NCBI GenBank assembly: GCA_902571865.1
Contig: CACGDO010000003.1
Span: 62,001 to 126,000 of the forward strand
Source: an uncultured Alphaproteobacteria bacterium
Lineage (GTDB): Bacteria > Pseudomonadota > Alphaproteobacteria > HIMB59 > GCA-002718135
DNA: 64,000 bases
Direction: 5' to 3'
Positions 35,328 to 43,516 of the stretch are shown here, in pieces; position 1 is the first letter of the stretch; the number at the start of each line of letters is the position of its first letter. A program made the position numbers and the translations under genes. Under the pieces are notes generated by a model, which was not told the origin of the DNA, made no database searches, and saw only the letters and a list, made by a program, of their open reading frames with translations.

Positions 35328-35704
35328 GCGAAGTACCAGACAACTAAACTAGAAATTAAAGTTAAACATATAACAGCATAACCCGATTTATATACTTGAG
35401 ATAATTCCATTCCAATACCGAATGACCAATATAATTTTCTACATCCATTAAATAAATGGTAAAAAATACCGACAGTCCAAATCATTAGAACTAGTTTAAA
35501 CAAGATACTCTTAGAAAGAATTTCAAAATAAATATAAAATTCGGGACCAAAACTAATTAAAAAAAACCAAATTGAAATTAATAGTGCACCCACACTTAAC
35601 CCTATTCCAGATATCCTATGAAAAATTGAAAATACTGCTGTAAGTACTCTTTTGTGAATAGATAGGTGAGGTGATAATGGTCTATTATCAGTCATTTTTT
35701 TCAT
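35324..35704 (-). CDS. sdhC: Succinate dehydrogenase cytochrome b556 subunit C
   Basis: Membrane anchor and heme/quinone subunit of complex II, 126 residues. RPLSPHLSIHKR and the following HRISGIGL (quinone and heme region) and FYHLFNGCRKLYWSFG are diagnostic. Three membrane helices are evident. An in-frame ATG at 35695 is an equally good start. First gene of the TCA block; about 190 bp upstream lies the structured element described separately, so the sdh promoter must lie in 35705-35890 or beyond. Confidence 0.93.
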   Translation of the reverse strand: MKKMTDNRPLSPHLSIHKRVLTAVFSIFHRISGIGLSVGALLISIWFFLISFGPEFYIYFEILSKSILFKLVLMIWTVGIFYHLFNGCRKLYWSFGIGMELSQVYKSGYAVICLTLISSLVVWYFA

Positions 35705-36033
35705 TTTTTTTATGTCTCATAAGTAAGTATTTTTCTTCAAATTTCAAAATATTAATGGTTAAGTTATTTTTCTTACTATCACGGAAGTTTGTAAAATGTT
35801 GATAAAAAGTGCCAAATTTTATGAAAATCATCCAAATTTAATGCCAAATTTAACTAAAAATCTTGAATTTTAAATAGATAGATATTACTCTTAATAAGCC
35901 GGATTATACTCGTTTCTTAGCTTCGGAGGAACGCCAAGAATTTTTAATTATCTTACCCGCCGTTTGATAATTATTAGAGTTTCTTATTCTAGAGAGGTGT
36001 CTGCCAAGGTACAAACTAGTTTTAGAGTCCGGC
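35705..36033. other. Gene-free stretch between sdhC and the hydrolase gene
   Basis: The only gene-free interval above 300 bp. The left part (35705-35890) is very AT-rich and holds three CCAAATTT copies (35812, 35832, 35844). The right part (35893-36040) is unlike the surroundings: more GC, with strong hairpins and a closing stem, treated as a separate RNA candidate. No open frame of note is seen on either strand. Confidence 0.8.
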
Positions 36034-36040
36034 CTACTTT
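35893..36040 (+). ncRNA. Candidate structured RNA, family not identified
   Basis: GCCGGA (35898-35903) pairs perfectly with TCCGGC (36028-36033), closing about 125 nt. Inside lie a 7-bp hairpin CGTTTCT/AGGAACG (35911-35933) and an 8-bp hairpin TAATTATC/GATAATTA (about 35946-35975) whose loop is CCCGCC-rich. A further segment AGAGAGGTGTCTGCCAAGG looks conserved in style. GC content is clearly above the flanks. Orientation is uncertain: the plus strand has a possible TATTAC -10 (35883) just before and a T-rich end after 36036; the minus strand would make it an sdh leader. Size resembles 6S RNA, but I could not match its motifs with confidence. Confidence 0.5.
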
Positions 36041-37023
36041 AAATTTTTATTAAAAAAATTTTCCATCTTTTTAGAATATACTTCTGGATATTTAAACATA
36101 GCATCTACATGATAAGAGTTTTCAACTAACCAAAACTCAGCATTAATTTTATTTTGATTTGTATATTCTTTAAAATAATTAAAGTGTCTTGTTAAGATTC
36201 TTGTATCAGAGTCGCCATGAGCAAAAAAATAATATTGGTTCTTTGATAATTTTTTAGCTGGGGATAATTCTCTTGGATCTGTTCCAGTTAAGATTCTTCC
36301 AGCTAAACTAACTACTGGCCCAAATTCTATAGCAAGACCATATCTTGCTATTTCATCTTTTAAAATCATATTAAATTCAGCAAGTGAACTATCTGCCCAC
36401 ACTGCACGTATTTCTGGTTCTGCATGTGCTGCAAAAATAGAGGTGCTTGCACCAAGAGATATTCCATGTAATCCAATACTATAAGACTTGAAACCAATTT
36501 TTTTTAAAAAATCAAATGCACCAAGAATATCATTATATGACTTTAAACCTAAATCATCATAACTACTTACAGTATCACTTTGGCCGTAGTTTCTTAAATC
36601 TATCGTAAGAACATTAAATTTTTTATTAACTAAAAAACTTGCAATAAGATTTGCTTCAGACTTACATTTACCATTCGGGCTTATACCGTGTGTTACAATT
36701 ATAATTGGTCTATTTGGAAAATAATTAAACAGCCATCCATTGATCTTTATTTCTAAATCACGAGATTGAAAGTATACATCTTGCCATTCATCTAAATAAT
36801 AGTCTTTAAAGTTAAAATTTTCTCTTACTTTTTGTCGTGCAAGAATAGAATATTCATGTGAGTCAACTGTTGTACTCCATGTATTAGGAAGAGATCCTTC
36901 GTGTAAACCACAATTTGGATCTATTTTTAAAATTTGATAAGCAACATAAAAACCTGCAGTAAAATAAACTACTGTTAATAAAACTACAGTGCTTACTAAA
37001 AATCTGATTATGTATTTCATCAA
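36034..37023 (-). CDS. Membrane-anchored alpha/beta hydrolase
   Basis: A 329-residue protein with an N-terminal membrane anchor or uncleaved signal (residues 5-30) and an alpha/beta hydrolase domain likely facing the periplasm. The oxyanion-type segment THGISPNGKC, DLRNYGQSD, the nucleophile elbow HGISLGAS (GxSxG, near residue 195), a late Asp in HGDSDTRI and the His in NSYHVDAM give a complete Ser-Asp-His triad. Substrate unknown; esterase or peptidase activity is possible. Its ATG overlaps the zapE stop by four bases (ATGA), the last gene of a tightly coupled operon. Confidence 0.75.
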   Translation of the reverse strand: MMKYIIRFLVSTVVLLTVVYFTAGFYVAYQILKIDPNCGLHEGSLPNTWSTTVDSHEYSILARQKVRENFNFKDYYLDEWQDVYFQSRDLEIKINGWLFNYFPNRPIIIVTHGISPNGKCKSEANLIASFLVNKKFNVLTIDLRNYGQSDTVSSYDDLGLKSYNDILGAFDFLKKIGFKSYSIGLHGISLGASTSIFAAHAEPEIRAVWADSSLAEFNMILKDEIARYGLAIEFGPVVSLAGRILTGTDPRELSPAKKLSKNQYYFFAHGDSDTRILTRHFNYFKEYTNQNKINAEFWLVENSYHVDAMFKYPEVYSKKMENFFNKNLK

Positions 37024-38054
37024 TCTGGTTTTACTATAGTCATTTCATATAATCTGCTAGCAGTTCTTTTAAATTCTTCTGCTAGAATATTTATATTATT
37101 TAATGAATTTATAGGTTTTGACGCTAAAATTACTATTGAACAATTATTTTCATATAACATATCAATTAATCCAATAAATCTCCTGCACGCATCTTTTTTC
37201 TGATTATCAAATTCAGGAACATTTTTTAAAAATACCAACTTAAATTTATCTGCAATATTTTTGTAATCTTCATTACCAAAATTTACTTCACAAAGATTTT
37301 CAAAATCTATCATCATTAGATTTGATGTGCATTTATCGAACTCTAGTTCACGACTTTTAGATTTTATTTTTACAGCTGTTAAATGGGAGGGGTCAACAAA
37401 GCGATTAAATAATTTTTCAAATTCATTTGACGTTTCAGTTGTTATAGGTGTGAAATATGTCTTTGATTGATTTAACGTTTGTCGACGAAAATCAGTTTTA
37501 ATACTAATATCATAAAGAAAAAAATTTTTTTTAACTAAATCAATAAATGGCAGAAAGTCATTTCTCTGCAAACCATCTTTATATAGATTATCTGGATGAA
37601 AATTTGACGACAGTAATACAAATATTTTATATTTAGAAAAATAATTAAATATTTTTTTTATTATTAGTGCGTCAACAATATTAAAAATATGTAATTCATC
37701 AATAAATATTATTTTGTAATCTCTACTTAAATTTTTTACATAGTTTTCGATTGCAAGTTCTTTATTTTCTGATTTTTTAACTTGTTCATGGATTTCATTC
37801 ATTAAGTTATTAAAATGAACTTTTTTTCCAATCTTAGTATTTTGATAAAATAAATTTAATAAAAATGTTTTTCCTGTTCCAACTTGACCATAAAGATAAA
37901 TTCCTTCGAAAATTTTATCCTTAAAAAATAACTTTGTTTTACTAAAAGATGACCATACATTATCTGCTTGTTTTAAAAATTCAATTTGATCTTTATTTTT
38001 TTTAATAAAATTATTTTCAACAAAACTATTGTATTGATCAATAACATTAAACAT
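37020..38054 (-). CDS. zapE: ZapE/AFG1-like ATPase
   Basis: An AAA-type ATPase of the AFG1/ZapE family, 344 residues, related to proteins that act in cell division (ZapE) or mitochondrial protein turnover (AFG1). Walker A is GQVGTGKTFLLNLFY (about residues 56-70), Walker B IIFIDELHI, then LLSSNFHPDNLYKDGLQRNDFLPFI, a near-diagnostic segment, and a C-terminal ILASKPI. In alphaproteobacteria it is often close to sdh-mdh, as here. Overlaps the 46-residue gene upstream (TAATG) and the hydrolase downstream (ATGA). Confidence 0.9.
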   Translation of the reverse strand: MFNVIDQYNSFVENNFIKKNKDQIEFLKQADNVWSSFSKTKLFFKDKIFEGIYLYGQVGTGKTFLLNLFYQNTKIGKKVHFNNLMNEIHEQVKKSENKELAIENYVKNLSRDYKIIFIDELHIFNIVDALIIKKIFNYFSKYKIFVLLSSNFHPDNLYKDGLQRNDFLPFIDLVKKNFFLYDISIKTDFRRQTLNQSKTYFTPITTETSNEFEKLFNRFVDPSHLTAVKIKSKSRELEFDKCTSNLMMIDFENLCEVNFGNEDYKNIADKFKLVFLKNVPEFDNQKKDACRRFIGLIDMLYENNCSIVILASKPINSLNNINILAEEFKRTASRLYEMTIVKPD

Positions 38055-38194
38055 TATTTTTTACCTAAGTACTGTTCAAGTTGTTTTAAAGTTTCTAGTT
38101 CACCATTGCTGATGCTTCTATTTTCTTTTTTCTTTTTTAATCTTTTATATTCCTTGATTAGAAAATTAAGACTCTCCATTATTTGTTTATTCAT
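38054..38194 (-). CDS. 46-residue basic helical protein, unknown function
   Basis: A small gene between the MFS permease and zapE. It starts with an ATG overlapping the MFS TGA stop (ATGA) and ends in a TAA that overlaps the zapE ATG (TAATG), so it fills the space exactly. The product opens MNKQIMESLNFLIKEYKR, then a KKKK stretch, and ends LKQLEQYLGKK; it reads as two amphipathic helices joined by a short SNG turn. No known domain recognised. The precise stop/start coupling on both sides is the main argument that it is translated. Confidence 0.68.
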   Translation of the reverse strand: MNKQIMESLNFLIKEYKRLKKKKENRSISNGELETLKQLEQYLGKK

Positions 38195-39381
38195 GTTTTA
38201 TAAATTATAGGTAAAATTGATGATACAACAATCATAATGGAGCTGATTAAAAATATAACTGATATTCCATAACCCCAATCAATAATATAACCAAAAACTA
38301 CAGGCGATAAGGCACTCGCAAAAACCCCAACTGCGTGTAGTAAAGCTTTAGCAGTTCCAATACTTTTCACTCCATAAATTTCTGCCCAGAGTGATCCCAT
38401 AAACGGTGCTGATAAACCTAAGTTAAATCCAAATAAAGACATGTAAAGCACGAATGACCAATAATTATTAAAGAAAAAAAGAATGGTGATACAGAGTAAC
38501 AAAGGTAATAGCACAAAAGGTATTGCTTTCTTTGTATTTATCTTATCTATTAAGGGCCCTCCTATTAATAAACCTAAAATAGAAAATAATCCAAAATATA
38601 TATAACCGTTCCCAAGCATTTCCATTGTCCACCCTTTAGCATCAAAAATATAAATCTGATGAAACATTAGCCCAGTACCAATAAATGGAAAGGCTGCAGC
38701 TAATGGAAAATAAATGAAAAAAACTCGGTCTTTTAAAATTTCTGTAATGGTCCAACTTTTATGTGTTTTCTCATTATCAATATTTTTTTGAAGAGCAGCA
38801 TCCCTGCTTTTTTGATTATGAAGAATAAAGTATATGATTGGTATTAAGATCAAAAGAGTCAAAGTTGTTAAAAACCAAAGGGTTTTAAAATTAAAGTATG
38901 AGTCCAAATTAACAATAATCTTTGGTAAAAACATTATACCTAACATTCCTCCAAGTGTTGCAACAGATATTGCCTTACCTCTATCAATTAAAAAATATCT
39001 TGCCATTGAAGTTGAGCCGGCATGTGTCATAGCTCCCTGTCCAAAAAAACGTAATAAAAATAAAATAAGAAAAAGATGAAAAATATTATCGAAAATAAAA
39101 TAAAAACCAATGCAAGCAAAAGCTAAACCAAGAATAATACCTATGGAGTATAATCTTAAATCAATTTTATCTATTAATTTAGCAAAGTTTATAAATAAAA
39201 ATGAACTTACAAGCGTTGCTATGGCATAAACTAATCCAAACTCACCATCAGTTATTTTATATAGATTTCGAATATCATCGTTAAATAATGCAATGTAAAA
39301 AGTCTGTCCAAAACTTGCAAAGAAGACCATGACAAATCCGTATACTAAGAGATTAGGATCATTTAAAAAAAATTTTTTCAT
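38191..39381 (-). CDS. MFS permease
   Basis: A 396-residue major facilitator with about twelve hydrophobic segments. The loop 2-3 motif is weak (FAKLIDKIDLRLYSIG), and RFFGQGAMTHAGSTSMARYF in TM4 plus GGPLIDKINTKKA in the second half show the two-fold repeat. Resembles the monocarboxylate/OFA-like permeases, but the substrate cannot be inferred. Starts 6 bp after the glycosylase gene and overlaps the 46-residue gene. Confidence 0.85.
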   Translation of the reverse strand: MKKFFLNDPNLLVYGFVMVFFASFGQTFYIALFNDDIRNLYKITDGEFGLVYAIATLVSSFLFINFAKLIDKIDLRLYSIGIILGLAFACIGFYFIFDNIFHLFLILFLLRFFGQGAMTHAGSTSMARYFLIDRGKAISVATLGGMLGIMFLPKIIVNLDSYFNFKTLWFLTTLTLLILIPIIYFILHNQKSRDAALQKNIDNEKTHKSWTITEILKDRVFFIYFPLAAAFPFIGTGLMFHQIYIFDAKGWTMEMLGNGYIYFGLFSILGLLIGGPLIDKINTKKAIPFVLLPLLLCITILFFFNNYWSFVLYMSLFGFNLGLSAPFMGSLWAEIYGVKSIGTAKALLHAVGVFASALSPVVFGYIIDWGYGISVIFLISSIMIVVSSILPIIYKT

Positions 39382-39387
39382 TACAGT

Positions 39388-40059
39388 TTAAAGCAATTTT
39401 TTAATACTATTTAAAAGCTCTACCATTTTACTTTTGTCTATTCTTCCAGTGTTAACATTTCGTGGGCTTGGATGATAACTACCAACTAAAATTTTCTTAT
39501 CGGGTAAAATATTCATAGATCCGTGAGAAAAAATAAAATCTTTATTTCGTATTTCATATTGTTGCTTATAATAATTTACACAGGCGTCATGACCAATTTT
39601 ACCAAGGGCAACAATGACTTTTATTTTTTTTAAGAAAGCAATTTCTTGATTAAAAAAATTAAAACATGTTTTCAATTCTTGTGAAGTAGGTTTATCTTCT
39701 GGTGGTACACATTTAAGAGCAGTAGTTAAGTACATATTTTGAAGTTTCAAACCGTCACCTCTATCTACTGAATCTGGTTGGTTTGCAAATCCAGTTTTAT
39801 ATAAACAGGAAAATAAAAAATCTGCAGATTTATCACCTGTAAAAACTCGGCCTGTTCTATTTCCTCCATGCGCTGCTGGCGCAAGACCTACCATTAATAA
39901 TTTAGCTTTTTCATCTCCATAGCCAGTAATGGGCTTACCCCAATAAGTTTGATCAATATATTGTTTTCTTTTTTCTTTCGCAATTTTTTCACGGAAGTTA
40001 ACTAAGCGTTCACACTTTCTGCAATGAATAATGGATTTGTTTAAATTACTTAATGTCAT
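39388..40059 (-). CDS. Uracil-DNA glycosylase, family 5-like (UdgB)
   Basis: Removes uracil and related damaged bases from DNA. The 223-residue protein has an iron-sulfur cysteine pair HCRKCERL near residue 13, the active segment LLMVGLAPAAHGGNRTGRVFTGD (split: GLAPAAHGGNRTGR is typical of family 5), LTTALKCVPPEDKP with a third Cys, a further TCFNF cysteine, VALGKIGHDAC, and the C-terminal GSYHPSPRN. The ATG is back to back with the divergent DUF924 gene. First gene of the operon that runs into the MFS, 46-residue, zapE and hydrolase genes. Confidence 0.88.
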   Translation of the reverse strand: MTLSNLNKSIIHCRKCERLVNFREKIAKEKRKQYIDQTYWGKPITGYGDEKAKLLMVGLAPAAHGGNRTGRVFTGDKSADFLFSCLYKTGFANQPDSVDRGDGLKLQNMYLTTALKCVPPEDKPTSQELKTCFNFFNQEIAFLKKIKVIVALGKIGHDACVNYYKQQYEIRNKDFIFSHGSMNILPDKKILVGSYHPSPRNVNTGRIDKSKMVELLNSIKKLL

Positions 40060-40089
40060 TTGGAAAATATATATTTATATTACAGCTCT

Positions 40090-40653
40090 GTGATTAATGA
40101 AAGAGCTAAAGCTATTCTAGAATTTTGTTTCATCAAAACTCCACTTGAACAGTGGTTTAAAAAAGATGATGAATTTGATAATATATTGAAAAGTAGTTTT
40201 ATGGATGATTACATTAAGGCTATTAATAATGATTATGATAATTGGAGAAATGATACTGAAGAATGTGTAGCTTTGATTATATTACTTGATCAACTATCAA
40301 GAAATTTTTTCAGAAATAATTCAAAAGCTTATGACCAGGATACTAAGAGTGTTTTAATTGTTAAAGAAGCAATAAGTAAAAATTATTTAGATAGCCTAGA
40401 TATTGATAAAATACATTTTTTATTACTGCCATTAATTCATAGTGAAGATATCACAGATCATGAACTTGGTCATAAATTAGTCGATCAATATTTAAATTAT
40501 CATCCAGAATATACTAATATTAAAAAAGCTTGGGATGATCATAGCGTGGCAATTAAAAAATTTGGAAGGTATCCACATAGAAATAAAATATTAAATAGAA
40601 AATCAACAAATGAAGAAGAGTTATTTTTAACACAACCAAATAGTTCTTGGTAA
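40090..40653 (+). CDS. DUF924 family protein
   Basis: A helical protein of unknown function. LEFCF (WF-type), PLEQWFKKDDEFDNIL, LIILLDQLSRNFFRN and a late PHRN mark DUF924. No in-frame ATG precedes this core. A GTG at 40090 gives 187 residues and the usual N-terminal distance; a TTG at 40060 would give 197 and abut the udg start codon directly. At most 30 bp separates the divergent starts, so both promoters must lie in coding sequence or overlap. The tail of the protein, after the NRKS region, ends in TQPNSSW. Confidence 0.8.
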   Translation: MINERAKAILEFCFIKTPLEQWFKKDDEFDNILKSSFMDDYIKAINNDYDNWRNDTEECVALIILLDQLSRNFFRNNSKAYDQDTKSVLIVKEAISKNYLDSLDIDKIHFLLLPLIHSEDITDHELGHKLVDQYLNYHPEYTNIKKAWDDHSVAIKKFGRYPHRNKILNRKSTNEEELFLTQPNSSW

Positions 40654-40662
40654 GATAAAGAT

Positions 40663-41595
40663 ATGCTTTTAAAAAGAGATTTTTCAGATATTTTAAAACA
40701 ACTTGAGTTTAAAAAAGGAAAAATTAAAGCTATTCTTGATACAGACACCTACAATGAAATTGATGATCAATTTGCTTTAGTGCAAATGTTGTTTTCAAAA
40801 GAAAAAATAGAAGTGCAAAGTATAAATGCTGCTCCTTTTTCAATGAATAATCGTTCAGATAATCCAAAGAAGGGTATGGAGCTCAGTTATGATGAAATCT
40901 TTCGGTTGTTAGAAAAAATAAATTTTAAAAAAAATGATTTTGTTTTTAAAGGATCAACAAAATATGTAGGTTTTGAAAAAAAACCTATTAATTCACCTGC
41001 AGCAGATAATATCATAGAAAGTGCTTTAAAATGTTCTGAAGAGGATCCTCTATACGTAATAGCCATCGGTGCTATTTCTAATGTTGCCTCGGCATTATTG
41101 AAAGAGCCAGAAATTATTAAAAAAATTGTTGTAGTTTGGTTGGGGGGTAATGCACTTTATTGGCCACAAAATTCAGAGTTTAATCTAAAGCAAGATATTG
41201 GAGGTGCTCAGGTTTTATTTGATTGCGGTGTCTCAATAGTGATGGTTCCTTGCAAGGGCGTAACTTCACATCTTACTTCTACAGTTCCTGAAATCGAAAA
41301 ATATATAGAGCCTCATGGTCAAATTGGTAAATTTCTTGCAATGCGATTTAAAGAGTACAATAATATACATAAAGGTTGGTCAAAAGAAATTTGGGACATG
41401 GCGGCTGTTGGTTATGTTTTAAACGAAGACTGGGCGCCAACTAATATAATACCTTCTCCAATTTTATTAAATGATATGAGTTGGAGTTCAGACAAAAACA
41501 GACATCCAATAAAAATAGTTTACGAAATCAAAAGGGATGCAATTTTAAAAGATTTTATTAAAAAATTAGAAAACTTTGTCAGTTCTTCCCATTAA
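40663..41595 (+). CDS. Inosine-uridine-preferring nucleoside hydrolase family protein
   Basis: Calcium-dependent N-ribohydrolase fold, 310 residues. The metal-binding motif appears as LDTDTYNEIDDQFAL (residues about 24-38; DTDxxxEIDDxxA rather than the usual DxDxGxDDxxA), with VIAIGAISNVASALL, a VWLGGNALYWP segment and CKGVTSHL later. This variant is typical of the less-studied branch of IUNH, so the substrate should not be assumed. Starts 9 bp after DUF924 and overlaps the convergent DUF218 gene by 30 bp. Confidence 0.87.
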   Translation: MLLKRDFSDILKQLEFKKGKIKAILDTDTYNEIDDQFALVQMLFSKEKIEVQSINAAPFSMNNRSDNPKKGMELSYDEIFRLLEKINFKKNDFVFKGSTKYVGFEKKPINSPAADNIIESALKCSEEDPLYVIAIGAISNVASALLKEPEIIKKIVVVWLGGNALYWPQNSEFNLKQDIGGAQVLFDCGVSIVMVPCKGVTSHLTSTVPEIEKYIEPHGQIGKFLAMRFKEYNNIHKGWSKEIWDMAAVGYVLNEDWAPTNIIPSPILLNDMSWSSDKNRHPIKIVYEIKRDAILKDFIKKLENFVSSSH

Positions 41596-42348
41596 ATAAT
41601 AAGACACTAAACCTAACCATTCGTGAGATCCTTGCTGAAAAGAATTTAGATTAGATAATAAATTAAGATTAGGAATTAATTTAAATTCTTTAATATTTTT
41701 AAAGTCCACTGCATATGGAATTAAATCCCAGTTATTTTTATCTGCTATAAGTAATGCTCTTTTCATATGCGAGGCAGATGTTATCAATAACCAATTTTCA
41801 TTTATTTTTGGATTAGCGATTTTTTTTGAATATATTATGTTTTCATAGGTGTTTCTTGAATTATCTTCAAAAATTATCTTATCAATTTCTATTCCTATTT
41901 TTTTGTAAAAAGATTTTGCAACTTGTGCATGATCAAAATCAGGTCTATTTAAAATCCCTGATCCACCACTAAAAATTACTTTAGCCTTATCAAATTTTTT
42001 AATGATAAAAACAGATTCAACTAATCTTTCTGAAGAACCATTTAAACTGATTTGATCATATTCATTATAAAGTAGAGGGTTTGTTGCACCTCCCAAAATA
42101 AGAATGCCATCGACTTGGTCTGGAGGTTTTATGTATGAGTGATATTCTTTTTCAATATTATAAATTAGATAACTTCCAATAGGCAAAAAAGAGATAAGTG
42201 CGATAAATACAAAATTAATCAGAAAAATAATTAAACTTAACCCTCTCAATTTAACAAAATATAAAAATATTGAGAGCAAAGTAACAAAAATAAAAATATT
42301 AAAAGGATTTAATATTAACCAAAGAATTTTAGATAGGTAAAATGACAT
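41566..42348 (-). CDS. YdcF/ElyC-like DUF218 membrane protein
   Basis: A 260-residue protein with two N-terminal membrane segments (residues about 12-30 and 36-58) and a DUF218 domain: DGILILGGATNP, VIFSGGSG, FEDNSRNTYENIIYSKKI and LITSASHMKRALL. Related E. coli proteins act in envelope carbon-lipid or peptidoglycan balance. The reading frame ends inside the nucleoside hydrolase gene (30-bp tail overlap). It probably shares the upstream space with the tRNA promoter. Confidence 0.87.
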   Translation of the reverse strand: MSFYLSKILWLILNPFNIFIFVTLLSIFLYFVKLRGLSLIIFLINFVFIALISFLPIGSYLIYNIEKEYHSYIKPPDQVDGILILGGATNPLLYNEYDQISLNGSSERLVESVFIIKKFDKAKVIFSGGSGILNRPDFDHAQVAKSFYKKIGIEIDKIIFEDNSRNTYENIIYSKKIANPKINENWLLITSASHMKRALLIADKNNWDLIPYAVDFKNIKEFKLIPNLNLLSNLNSFQQGSHEWLGLVSYYLMGRTDKVF

Positions 42349-42375
42349 AATATTTTATAGCTCTAGTTTATACTA

Positions 42376-42381
42376 TATAAT
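42376..42381 (+). promoter_or_regulatory. -10 box of the tRNA-Arg promoter
   Basis: A perfect TATAAT stands 15 bp before the tRNA 5' end. The matching -35 region (about 42353-42358, TTTTAT) is weak. Confidence 0.45.
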
Positions 42382-42396
42382 ATTTCATAAATAAAA

Positions 42397-42471
42397 GGTC
42401 TCGTGGTGAAATGGATATCACACGTGTCTTCGGAACATGGATTTGGGGTTCGAGTCCCTACGAGACCGCCA
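42397..42471 (+). tRNA. tRNA-Arg (anticodon TCG)
   Basis: A 75-nt cloverleaf. Acceptor GGTCTCG pairs with CGAGACC and is followed by G and an encoded CCA. The D arm is GTGA...TCAC, the anticodon stem CGTGT/ACATG with loop CTTCGGA (anticodon TCG, reading CGA-type Arg codons), and the T arm ends TTCGAGT. Only one base separates the CCA from the stop codon of the convergent asd. Confidence 0.93.
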
Positions 42472-42472
42472 A

Positions 42473-43516
42473 TTAAATAGTTATTTTTTCTGAGTACTTT
42501 GAAATTACTAACTCTGCAATTTGAACAGCATTAAGCGCTGCTCCTTTGCGCAAATTATCTGACACTACCCATAAATTCAAACCATTATCTATTGATTGAT
42601 CATTTCTAATTCTACTAATATAAACTTTATCCTCTCCTGCAATTTCAACAGGGGTCACATAACCTTCATCTTTTCGATGATCAATTACTGAAATACCTTC
42701 AGAGTTAGATAATATTTCTTTAGCTTCTTTTTCATGTAATGGTGAATCAAACTCTAGATTTACAGCTTCTGAATGGCCAATAAATACAGCTGTTCTAACG
42801 CAAGTTGCTGAAACATTAATTCCCTCATCTAAAATTTTTTTTGTTTCATCAATCATTTTTTGCTCCTCTTCTGTATTACCATTTTCTAAAAAAGCTCCAA
42901 TGTGAGGAATGGCATTGAAAGCAATTTGTTTTGTAAACTTTTCTTTTTTTAATTCTTGGTTAGCATAAACATTTTGAGTCTGATTAAATAATTCATCCAT
43001 ACCTGTTTTCCCTGCTCCAGAAACAGCTTGATAAGTTGACACAACAACTCTGTTTATAATTGCTTTTTCATGAAGTGGTTTTAATGCTACAACCATTTGT
43101 ATTGTTGAACAGTTAGGATTTGAAATAATATTAGTTCTGTTTTCATCATCAAAAAATTCATCAAGTGCATTAGCGTTTACTTCGGGCACGATTAAAGGAA
43201 TATTTTGTTGCATTCGAAAATGAGAGGTATTGTCTATAACAATACATCCTGCTTTAGCTGCTTTTGGTGCATATTCCGCAGAAATTTTTCCTCCGGGTGA
43301 AAATAAACCGATGTGAGCTTTTGAAAAATCAAATTCTGATAAGTCTTCTACAACAATTTCTTTATGTTTAAACTCTACTTTTTTGCCTTTTGATTTTGAT
43401 GACGCGAGTAAATATAAATTGTCTATTGGAAAATCCCTTTGCTCTAATATTTGAACTATTTCTGTTCCCACTGCACCTGTTGCTCCTACTACTGCTATAT
43501 TGTATTTTTGAGTCAT
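42473..43516 (-). CDS. asd: Aspartate-semialdehyde dehydrogenase
   Basis: Reduces aspartyl phosphate to the semialdehyde shared by lysine, methionine, threonine and isoleucine synthesis. The 347-residue protein has the Rossmann VVGATGAVGTEI, the active-site SNPNCSTIQMVVAL (Cys near 135), STYQAVSGAGKTGMDEL and RTAVFIGHSEAV with the catalytic His. Last gene of the leu run, one base after leuB. Confidence 0.97.
   Translation of the reverse strand: MTQKYNIAVVGATGAVGTEIVQILEQRDFPIDNLYLLASSKSKGKKVEFKHKEIVVEDLSEFDFSKAHIGLFSPGGKISAEYAPKAAKAGCIVIDNTSHFRMQQNIPLIVPEVNANALDEFFDDENRTNIISNPNCSTIQMVVALKPLHEKAIINRVVVSTYQAVSGAGKTGMDELFNQTQNVYANQELKKEKFTKQIAFNAIPHIGAFLENGNTEEEQKMIDETKKILDEGINVSATCVRTAVFIGHSEAVNLEFDSPLHEKEAKEILSNSEGISVIDHRKDEGYVTPVEIAGEDKVYISRIRNDQSIDNGLNLWVVSDNLRKGAALNAVQIAELVISKYSEKITI

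Noticed and set aside
35893..36040. Assignment of the structured element as 6S RNA, RNase P RNA, tmRNA or SRP RNA
   Set aside because: Too short for RNase P; no tmRNA tag or CCA end; no SRP-loop motif; 6S size fits, but its internal hairpins look cloverleaf-like rather than rod-like, so left unnamed.
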